From Bacillota bacterium (lineage in GTDB: Bacteria; Bacillota; Clostridia; Christensenellales; Aristaeellaceae), in the NCBI GenBank assembly GCA_023459675.1, contig JAEWTC010000163.1, forward strand, positions 1 to 5,468: a DNA stretch of 5,468 bases. The letters are read 5' to 3'. Positions 1-5,020 of this stretch are shown here, piece after piece. The translations under genes were made by a program, and so were the position numbers. Every line of letters begins with the position of its first letter. The stretch's first letter is position 1. Below the pieces are notes generated by a model, which saw only the letters and a program-made list of their open reading frames with translations, was not told the DNA's origin and ran no database searches.

Positions 1-1053
1 TTCCTGCTCTTCCTCGCCGCCATCATTCAGGCCGTCGATAATTATCAGGATCTGCTGCGCGTGTCCATCGCCTTCGCGGGCAACGATCACCGCCTGGGCG
101 CCAACGAAGCGCCGCCCGCCATCATCAGCATGTTCCTGGGCGACGAGTTGACCGCGGTCATCGAAAGCATCGTCAGCGAAAGCACCTACGCCAACCACAA
201 ACGCGAAAGAATGCTGCTGGGCGTGGATGTGCTCCCCGCCTTCTCCAAGGACAATACCGACCGCAACCGCACCTCGCCGTTTGCGTTCACCGGCAATAAG
301 TTCGAATTCCGCAGCCTCGGTTCCTCGCAGTCCATCTCCGGGCCGAATACGAACCTGACCACCGCCATCGCCGAAAGCCTCTGCCAGTACGCCGACGAAC
401 TGGAGAAGGCCGCCGACTTCACCGCGGCGCTCAACGCCCTCATCCGCAAGGTGCTCAAGGAGCACAAGCGCATCATCTTCAACGGCAACAACTACGATCC
501 CGCGTGGGTTGTGGATGCCGAGAAGCGCGGCCTGCTGAACCTGAAGTCCACCGTGGAAGCCGCCCCCTACTATATCGCCAAGAAGAACGTCGAGCTTCTC
601 AAAAAGCACGGCATCTTCTCCGATACGGAAGTGCACAGCCGCTATGAGATCCGGCTGGAGAAGTACATCAAGGTCATCAACATCGAAGCGATGTGCATGT
701 CCAGCATGGCCCACACCATGATCCTGCCCGCGGCGATTGCCTTCAGCAAGGAAGTGGCCCTCACCGTAAGCGCCAAGAAGAGTGTGGCGGCGGACCTCTC
801 CGTGGACGCGGAAACCGCCCTGCTCAAGAAGCTCAGCGACGGCGTTGCCGCGCTGACCAAGGCAACCGATACGCTGGATCAGGCCATCGAAGGCCAGAAC
901 GGAACGCACGACGTTCTCAAGCACGCCGTGTACTCCCACAGCGTGATCGTAGCCGCGATGACAGACGTCCGCAAGTTTGCGGACAGCCTGGAACTGATCG
1001 TGGCCAAACAGTACTGGCCGATGCCCACCTACCAGGACATCCTGTTCTACTAA
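1..1053 (+). CDS. glnN: Glutamine synthetase type III (GSIII), C-terminal part, 5' end outside the window
   Basis: This cytoplasmic enzyme condenses ammonia with glutamate, using ATP, to make glutamine. The frame is open from base 1, so the gene begins upstream; 350 residues are visible, about half of the roughly 700 usual for type III enzymes. Recognition rests on two family blocks. NDHRLGANEAPPAII is at visible residues 28-42 and DRNRTSPFAFTGNKFEFR at 87-104; both are catalytic-core segments typical of GSIII rather than of the shorter GlnA type I. The C-terminal half is helical and ends in MPTYQDILFY, a normal-looking end with no truncation. A GTG at position 61 is only an internal valine. 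The next gene on the same strand is an ammonium channel 167 bases downstream, which fits a shared role in nitrogen assimilation. Identification is firm; the start and promoter are not visible. Confidence 0.96.
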   Translation, partial: FLLFLAAIIQAVDNYQDLLRVSIAFAGNDHRLGANEAPPAIISMFLGDELTAVIESIVSESTYANHKRERMLLGVDVLPAFSKDNTDRNRTSPFAFTGNKFEFRSLGSSQSISGPNTNLTTAIAESLCQYADELEKAADFTAALNALIRKVLKEHKRIIFNGNNYDPAWVVDAEKRGLLNLKSTVEAAPYYIAKKNVELLKKHGIFSDTEVHSRYEIRLEKYIKVINIEAMCMSSMAHTMILPAAIAFSKEVALTVSAKKSVAADLSVDAETALLKKLSDGVAALTKATDTLDQAIEGQNGTHDVLKHAVYSHSVIVAAMTDVRKFADSLELIVAKQYWPMPTYQDILFY

Positions 1054-1112
1054 ACCTGCCGCGGCAAAGAAGCCGAAGTGCACGCCTAAGAACCCCCGTT
1101 CCCGATAAAAAA

Positions 1113-1194
1113 CAAGCCATTCATGCGATCGGCAAGCGTTTGCCACCGCAGCGATCATCGCTCAATGACGAGCGCATGAATGGCTTGCTTTTTT
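1113..1194 (+). terminator. Intergenic intrinsic terminator, branched, in the leader of the ammonium channel gene
   Basis: A perfect 15-bp inverted repeat pairs 1113-1127 with 1173-1187 and is followed after one C by six Ts (1189-1194), the layout of a Rho-independent terminator. Upstream As at 1107-1111 could pair with the Ts across one mismatch. The 45-base interior is itself structured: a hairpin at 1131-1144 and an alternative small hairpin at 1150-1162 (AGCG, loop ATCAT, CGCT) can both form inside the long stem. It lies between the glutamine synthetase stop and the ammonium channel ribosome binding site. It could therefore stop readthrough from glnN or act as a regulated attenuator of the channel gene. 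The 3' arm overlaps a competing hairpin, described in the ANTAR entry, which argues for regulation rather than a plain gene end. Confidence 0.8.
1131..1179 (+). promoter_or_regulatory. Putative ANTAR-target two-hairpin antitermination RNA
   Basis: Two consecutive hairpins each carry a six-base loop with A at loop position 1 and G at position 4, the signature recognised by ANTAR-domain antiterminator proteins. Hairpin 1 has stem GGCA/TGCC (1131-1134 with 1141-1144) and loop AGCGTT (1135-1140). Hairpin 2 has stem CGCTC/GAGCG (1159-1163 with 1170-1174) and loop AATGAC (1164-1169). Hairpin 2 extends by TCAT/ATGA (1155-1158 with 1176-1179) across a bulged C at 1175. Its 3' strand uses bases 1173-1179, which the terminator stem also needs, so hairpin 2 and the terminator exclude each other. 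Known ANTAR systems work this way: protein bound to the two hairpins prevents termination, and in Bacillota and Proteobacteria they control nitrogen or ethanolamine genes. Weak point: hairpin 1 has only four pairs outside the hexaloop. No ANTAR protein is encoded in this window. Confidence 0.68.
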
Positions 1195-1206
1195 ATATCG
1201 TAAATT

Positions 1207-1213
1207 GAGGAGG
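1207..1213 (+). promoter_or_regulatory. Ribosome binding site of the ammonium channel gene
   Basis: GAGGAGG lies seven bases before the ATG at 1221, a strong Shine-Dalgarno sequence with good spacing. It sits just beyond the terminator T-run, so it is left free once the polymerase reads through, and control by the upstream structure would be transcriptional rather than by occlusion of this site. Confidence 0.88.
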
Positions 1214-1220
1214 AAAGACA

Positions 1221-2993
1221 ATGCATTTGCTCGCAACCCTGGCTACGGACGTAGCAACGGAAGTAGCCTCCGTCGACTTGCCTTCCATGGTATCGTCGAT
1301 CGACACCGTGTGGACGCTCGTGGCTACCGCGCTGGTATTCTTCATGCAGGCAGGCTTCGCCATGGTGGAAACCGGCTTTACCCGCGCTAAAAACGCCGGC
1401 AACATCATCATGAAGAACCTTCTGGACTTTGCCATCGGCTCCGTCGTGTTCTGGGTGATCGGTTTCTCGCTGATGTTTGGCGAATCCTATCACGGCATCG
1501 TCGGCACCATCCGCTTCCTCATCTCGGGCGATATGTTCCATCCCGAGAACATCAGCCAATTCACGTTCGTAATGTTCCAGTGCGTCTTCGCCGCAACCGC
1601 GGCCACCATCGTGAGCGGCGCCATGGCGGAGAGAACCAAATTCATCAGCTATTGTATCTACTCCGCCGTTATATCAGCCTTTATCTATCCGATCAGCGGT
1701 CACTGGATCTGGGGCGGCGGCTGGCTTTCGCAGCTGGGCTTCCGTGATTTCGCCGGTTCCACCGCGGTTCACCTGGTCGGCGGCGTGGCGGCTTTCGTCG
1801 GCGCGGCGATGCTGGGGCCTCGCATCGGCAAGTACGGCAAGGATGGAAAACCCAAGGCGATTCCCGGTCACAGCCTTACGCTGGGCGCGCTGGGCGTGTT
1901 CATCCTGTGGTTCGGCTGGTTCGGGTTCAACCCCGGTTCCACCCTGTCGGCCTCGGGCGATAACGTATTTGCGATCGGCAACATCTTCATGACCACCAAC
2001 CTTGCCGCGGCTACCTCCACGGTGACGACGCTGATCATCACCTGGTTCCGCTACAAGAAGCCGGACGTTTCCATGACGCTCAACGGCTCGCTCGCCGGCC
2101 TTGTGGCCATCACCGCAGGCTGCGCGTACGTCGATCCGGTCGGCGCGTTCTTCATCGGCGTCATCGCCGGGTTTGCGGTTGTGTTCGGCATCGAGCTGCT
2201 TGAAAAAGTTCTAAAGATTGACGATCCGGTTGGCGCGGTCGGCGTACACGCCGTCAACGGCGCGCTGGGCACACTCCTCGTCGGTTTCTTCGCACTGGAC
2301 GGCGGCGTGTTCTACGGCGGCGGCTGGCACCTTCTGGGCGTACAGGCGATCGGCGTTTTATCTGTTACCGCATGGGTCGCCGTGACCATCTTCATCGTAT
2401 TCACCATCCTGAAAGCTACCATTGGTCTGCGCGTTTCAGCCACCGAGGAAATCCGCGGTCTGGACGTGGAAGAGCACGGCCTCATCAGCAGCTATGCGGA
2501 CTTTATGCCTATGCTGAGCCAGGGTGAAATCCCGCTGGGCGATGAAATAGCCCTGCCGCAGGAAGCCGCTCCGGTTGAGAAGGCCATCCCCGTGGTTGTT
2601 TCCAAGGTCAAGACGAGCGTTTCCGTTGCCGATGGCAAGAAGATGTCCAACGTCGTGATCATTACCAAACAGTCCAAGTTCGAGGCGCTGAAGGCCGCCA
2701 TGGACGGGATCGGCGTTACCGGCATGACGGTGACCCAGGTGCTCGGCTGCGGCATGCAGAAGGGCCGCCCGGAATACTACCGCGGCGTGGAAATGGAAAC
2801 CAACCTCCTGCCCAAGATTCAGGTGGAGATCGTTGTCTGCAAGATCCCCGTCCGCACCGTGATCGAGACCGTCAAGAACACGCTCTATACCGGCCACATC
2901 GGCGATGGCAAGATCTTCGTGTACGACGTGGAGAACGTCATCAAAGTGCGCACCGGCGAAGAAGGCTACGACGCGCTGCAGGACGTGGAATAA
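1221..2993 (+). CDS. amt: Ammonium channel fused to a C-terminal P-II signalling domain (Amt-GlnB fusion)
   Basis: An inner-membrane ammonium channel of 590 residues with its own regulator attached. Residues 28-400 form the Amt/Rh core of about eleven membrane segments. The functional residues are present: Asp176 (RDFAG), the twin pore histidines His184 (TAVHLVGG) and His343 (GVHAVNG), and the phenylalanine gate positions Phe123 and Phe236 (FGWFGFNPGS). The cytoplasmic tail motif EEIRGLDVEEHG is at 409-420. A variable linker of about 45 residues follows. Residues 475-590 are a complete P-II domain: QKGRPEYYRG (513-522) is the T-loop with Tyr520 aligned to the uridylylated Tyr51 of E. coli GlnB, and TGHIGDGKIFV (557-567) is the nucleotide-binding loop. 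Free P-II proteins block Amt pores according to 2-oxoglutarate and ATP/ADP; here the regulator is covalently tethered. Such fusions are known in some bacteria. Start chosen for its strong ribosome binding site. Transcription is probably gated by the upstream ANTAR-like leader. Confidence 0.96.
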   Translation: MHLLATLATDVATEVASVDLPSMVSSIDTVWTLVATALVFFMQAGFAMVETGFTRAKNAGNIIMKNLLDFAIGSVVFWVIGFSLMFGESYHGIVGTIRFLISGDMFHPENISQFTFVMFQCVFAATAATIVSGAMAERTKFISYCIYSAVISAFIYPISGHWIWGGGWLSQLGFRDFAGSTAVHLVGGVAAFVGAAMLGPRIGKYGKDGKPKAIPGHSLTLGALGVFILWFGWFGFNPGSTLSASGDNVFAIGNIFMTTNLAAATSTVTTLIITWFRYKKPDVSMTLNGSLAGLVAITAGCAYVDPVGAFFIGVIAGFAVVFGIELLEKVLKIDDPVGAVGVHAVNGALGTLLVGFFALDGGVFYGGGWHLLGVQAIGVLSVTAWVAVTIFIVFTILKATIGLRVSATEEIRGLDVEEHGLISSYADFMPMLSQGEIPLGDEIALPQEAAPVEKAIPVVVSKVKTSVSVADGKKMSNVVIITKQSKFEALKAAMDGIGVTGMTVTQVLGCGMQKGRPEYYRGVEMETNLLPKIQVEIVVCKIPVRTVIETVKNTLYTGHIGDGKIFVYDVENVIKVRTGEEGYDALQDVE

Positions 2994-3222
2994 CCGGGCA
3001 AAACACTGCATGGAACAACATAAAAGAAGGAGCCGCAAGGCTCCTTCTTTTCGCATGGGTGAACGTGATCGGTACTGTATACGCCTGCAATCGGCGGAAA
3101 CAGGGAAACGGACATTGCAGCGAACCGCGCGCCCGCGTCCCTCGGCCGATTCTGCGCTTACCATACAACGCACATGGACCGCGGACGCGCCGCTTCTGCG
3201 GAAAACCCGTTGCGCGGAGCGC
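2994..3222. other. Convergent intergenic region
   Basis: Apart from the bidirectional terminator at 3022-3051, this stretch holds only weak inverted repeats. These are CTGCAAT/ATTGCAG (3085-3091 with 3114-3120, 22-base loop) and CGCGTCC/GGACGCG (3134-3140 with 3183-3189, 42-base loop), plus a short CCGC-TTCT-GCGG hairpin at 3190-3201. None has a T-run or a recognised motif. No gene is supported. Confidence 0.6.
3022..3051. terminator. Bidirectional intrinsic terminator between convergent operons
   Basis: A perfect 13-bp stem, AAAAGAAGGAGCC (3022-3034) with GGCTCCTTCTTTT (3039-3051), closes on a GCAA tetraloop of the stable GNRA class. The run of Ts at one end and As at the other makes it work in both directions. 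It lies 28 bases after the ammonium channel stop codon. On the minus strand it is about 170 bases beyond the thioredoxin-like gene, for which no better terminator is visible. Confidence 0.93.
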
Positions 3223-3582
3223 TTACTGCACGCCGCGCACCTTCCGCAACAGGGTTACCACCTCGTCCTGCTTGAGCACCCTGCCGTAGGAAACCACTTT
3301 ACCGTCCACCACCAGCGCGGGGGTGGACATCACCCCGTAGGCCGCAATCTGCGCGAAATCCGTCACATGCTCGATGGTCGCGTCCATGCCAAGCTGCTGG
3401 AGCGCGGCTTTCGCAGCTGCTTCCAGCGCGTTGCACTTGGCGCAGCCGCTGCCAAGCACTTTCACAGCCGCGCCTTCCCGCTGCGCGGTTTTGGCGTCCT
3501 CCATGCCCTTTGCGTCGCAGCAGCCGCCGCTGCAGCAGCAGGGTTTGCTATCCTTGGGTTCCTTTTTTCCGAACAATGCCAT
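3223..3582 (-). CDS. Small thioredoxin-fold protein (TM0996/MTH895-like) with cysteine-rich N-terminus
   Basis: A 119-residue cytoplasmic protein; no signal peptide or membrane segment is seen. Residues 38-115 resemble the compact thioredoxin-fold family often annotated as redox-active disulfide protein 2. The fold opens with KVLGSGCAKC, placing a CxxC site at Cys47-Ala-Lys-Cys50. It continues with helix NALEAAAKAALQQLG, then STPALVVDGKVVSYG containing the conserved cis-proline Pro88, and ends in a short helix. Residues 1-37 are an extension not needed for the fold, with five cysteines in eight residues (Cys15, 16, 17, 21, 22). Start ATG at 3582 is supported by AAGGAGG at 3591-3597 with eight bases of spacing. 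It follows the two permease halves by 81 bases on the same strand. This protein type is commonly found beside such permeases, so a role in thiol or metal chemistry linked to the transporter is likely, but the substrate is unknown. Confidence 0.85.
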   Translation of the reverse strand: MALFGKKEPKDSKPCCCSGGCCDAKGMEDAKTAQREGAAVKVLGSGCAKCNALEAAAKAALQQLGMDATIEHVTDFAQIAAYGVMSTPALVVDGKVVSYGRVLKQDEVVTLLRKVRGVQ

Positions 3583-3590
3583 GTTGATAC

Positions 3591-3597
3591 CCTCCTT
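3591..3597 (-). promoter_or_regulatory. Ribosome binding site of the thioredoxin-like gene
   Basis: AAGGAGG on the minus strand, eight bases before the ATG at 3582. It fixes the start so that the cysteine-rich N-terminal extension is translated. Confidence 0.87.
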
Positions 3598-3663
3598 CAG
3601 TGATTGAGAAATTGCGTGTCTGCGTAACCGATACCGGCGCCCGACGACGGCCGGAATAAAGCT

Positions 3664-4197
3664 TTACCGGGTTTGGCTGAGCTCGTAAATCTCCGCCTGC
3701 TGCTGTTTGTTCAGTGATTTCTCCGTCACTCTGGCAATCGCGAAGATGCCGATAACGCTCAGCAGCAGCCGCACCAGCATAAACGGCAGCCCGAGGCTGG
3801 CCGCCTCAAACGTAAGCATGGGGATTTTCGCCGTAGACCACGCGCCGATGAAAATGAACACGTTCGTCAGACTGCTTCCCTTTTTCAGCATTACGCCCGC
3901 CACCGGAAAGGCCGCGTACAGCGGCCCCGCCGCCGCCGAGCCCAGCAGGAAGGAAATCAGCACGCCCTTGAAGCCGGAACCCTTGCCGGTGAACTTCATC
4001 ATGGTTGCCCGGTCCACCCAAACGTCCAGCAGCCCCAGCAATACGAAAATCGGTGGGATCACCGCCAGCATTTCCACAAGGTTCCGCGCGGTCAGTTCCG
4101 CCGATTTCTTCCCGATTTCCGGCAGCGCCAGGCCGATGGCAAGGTTTGCCAGCAGCAGCAGCAAAAAGAACCGGTAACGCTTCACGAAGCCTTTCAT
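3664..4197 (-). CDS. Permease, second half (ArsP_1/DUF318-type membrane protein)
   Basis: A 177-residue inner-membrane protein with about five hydrophobic segments (roughly residues 9-26, 41-58, 78-104, 111-128, 137-156) and a polar C-terminal tail rich in Gln and Lys. The central stretch GSAAAGPLYAAFPVAGVMLK (86-105) carries the glycine/proline-broken helix typical of the family once called DUF318, now ArsP_1 permeases. The matching stretch in the preceding gene is clearly similar, so the two are homologous halves of one transporter of about 335 residues, near the usual size of the single-chain form. The ATG directly follows the TAA of the upstream half with no base between and in the same frame. 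A G-rich segment (GGGGGTGG on the minus strand) about nine bases upstream may serve as ribosome binding site, or translation may be coupled by reinitiation. No cysteine is present, so methylarsenite transport as in ArsP is not supported. Substrate unknown. Confidence 0.82.
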   Translation of the reverse strand: MKGFVKRYRFFLLLLLANLAIGLALPEIGKKSAELTARNLVEMLAVIPPIFVLLGLLDVWVDRATMMKFTGKGSGFKGVLISFLLGSAAAGPLYAAFPVAGVMLKKGSSLTNVFIFIGAWSTAKIPMLTFEAASLGLPFMLVRLLLSVIGIFAIARVTEKSLNKQQQAEIYELSQTR

Positions 4198-4674
4198 TTA
4201 CAGCACCACCCCCATCACGATGGCGACGACAATGGAAAACGCATAGGCGGACACGTTTCGCACAAGCGTTGCGCGCTTGCCGAAGGTTTTGATTTCCATG
4301 GGGATCGTGACGACCCCCACCATCATCAGCGTGGATACGAACGCCGCGATCTGCATATACCCGGCTCCGTTTTTCAAAAGCGCGGCCGCCAGGGGAAAGG
4401 CCACAAAGCCCGGTATCAGGGTGATGGAGCCGACCAGGGAGGCGGCGAGCACCCCCAACATGCCGGAGTTGCTGCCCAGCAGCGCCGTGATGGTTTCGGG
4501 GCTGAGAATTGCCAGCGCAAGCCCGATGATCAGCAGAATGGATAGGAACTGCGGCAGGATGTTTTCAAACGCTTTCCATGCTTTCAGCAGCGCCCGCTTC
4601 GTTTTCCCGCGGTCCCGGATAAAGGAAAACGCGAGGGCTGTGATCGCCAGCACGTACAAAATATAGGTAAACAA
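4198..4674 (-). CDS. Permease, first half (ArsP_1/DUF318-type membrane protein)
   Basis: A 158-residue inner-membrane protein with about five hydrophobic segments (roughly residues 1-19, 39-57, 72-100, 106-126, 138-157) and a basic cytoplasmic loop at 20-35 (RDRGKTKRALLKAWK). GSITLIPGFVAFPLAAALLK (82-101) is the family core motif. It aligns without gaps to residues 86-105 of the next gene, showing a tandem-duplicated architecture. Start is TTG at 4674, chosen because AAGGAG (4682-4687) stands seven bases upstream and the first helix begins directly after it. Stop TAA (4198-4200) touches the start of the second half. The two presumably assemble into one transporter, in an operon with the thioredoxin-like gene. 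No ArsR-type regulator is found upstream within the window. Like its partner it has no cysteine, and its substrate cannot be inferred. Confidence 0.82.
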   Translation of the reverse strand: MFTYILYVLAITALAFSFIRDRGKTKRALLKAWKAFENILPQFLSILLIIGLALAILSPETITALLGSNSGMLGVLAASLVGSITLIPGFVAFPLAAALLKNGAGYMQIAAFVSTLMMVGVVTIPMEIKTFGKRATLVRNVSAYAFSIVVAIVMGVVL

Positions 4675-4681
4675 AATTTCG

Positions 4682-4687
4682 CTCCTT
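4682..4687 (-). promoter_or_regulatory. Ribosome binding site deciding a TTG start
   Basis: AAGGAG on the minus strand, seven bases before TTG at 4674. No ATG or GTG lies in frame at a comparable distance, so this site supports the TTG as the real initiation codon of the first permease half. Confidence 0.8.
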
Positions 4688-4699
4688 GGTAAAATGGAT

Positions 4700-4727
4700 C
4701 CGGGCGGTCGTTCGCCGCGCCGCCCGG
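4700..4727 (-). promoter_or_regulatory. GC-rich hairpin in the permease leader
   Basis: An 8-bp perfect inverted repeat, CCGGGCGG (4700-4707) with CCGCCCGG (4720-4727), has a 12-base loop. On the minus strand it ends about a dozen bases before the permease ribosome binding site and is followed by ATCCATTTTA. It could be an attenuator with a poor T-run, a translational control element, or mRNA-stabilising structure. No known motif is recognised. Confidence 0.45.
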
Positions 4728-5020
4728 CGGTGCTTATGCGGGAACGGAGGCTGGGAAGCGAATGCCGGTTCTTCCCGGCTCGGCGCCTTTCCCCGTTCTC
4801 CCGGAACGGCGCTTTTCACCGTATGGATTACTTCAGGCGCATACCCATCTGGCCTTGCGGCGTACGGCCGCCCGCTTCCGGCGCGAAAGGGCTTGTTTCC
4901 CGTGGCCGTTTGGAGCCCCTTCCGTCACAATCCGGTTAGCCTGCGCCTGCCAGGGTACAATTCGGCAGAACATACGCGTTCCCGACGTGCCCGTTTCGCT
5001 CGGGCGCGGCGGCTTTTGGT

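Larger units (their letters stand above)
4675..5020. other. 346-base non-coding gap between metal transporter and permease operon
   Basis: No credible gene is seen on either strand; the open frames here are arginine- and alanine-rich translations of GC-rich sequence without ribosome binding sites. Several short inverted repeats are present. They are the leader hairpin at 4700-4727; GCCGG/CCGGC (4764-4768 with 4775-4779); CCGTTC/GAACGG (4793-4798 with 4804-4809); and GCCCG/CGGGC near 4989-5005, just after the transporter stop codon, a possible weak terminator without a T-run. The promoter of the permease operon should lie here, but no convincing -35/-10 pair could be read on the minus strand. 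No operator matching a known metal regulator was recognised. Confidence 0.6.

Noticed and set aside
1113..1187. Miniature transposable element based on the 15-bp inverted repeat
   Set aside because: No target-site duplication was seen, the repeat is not found elsewhere in the window, and the T-run, internal hexaloops and position before a ribosome binding site fit a terminator/antiterminator better.
1113..1194. tRNA-like cloverleaf or a glutamine riboswitch (glnA RNA motif)
   Set aside because: The branched fold lacks tRNA arm sizes, a T-loop and an anticodon arm. The conserved core of the glutamine aptamer was not recognised, while both loops fit the ANTAR rule.
1155..1559. Minus-strand open frame of 134 codons over the channel start
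   Set aside because: It is antisense to conserved Amt sequence and to the leader, and shows no family features.
3085..3120. Inverted repeat CTGCAAT/ATTGCAG as a terminator or operator
   Set aside because: The 22-base loop, lack of a T-run and location between convergent genes give no support for a function beyond chance.
2436..3173. Long minus-strand open frame (245 codons) opposite the ammonium channel
   Set aside because: It is antisense to the conserved P-II domain, its His/Leu/Arg-rich composition is that of a complement of GC-rich coding sequence, it runs through the bidirectional terminator, and no protein family is recognised.
2905..3603. Plus-strand open frame of 232 codons
   Set aside because: It overlaps the end of the ammonium channel in another frame, crosses the terminator and lies antisense to the thioredoxin-like gene; composition is non-protein-like.
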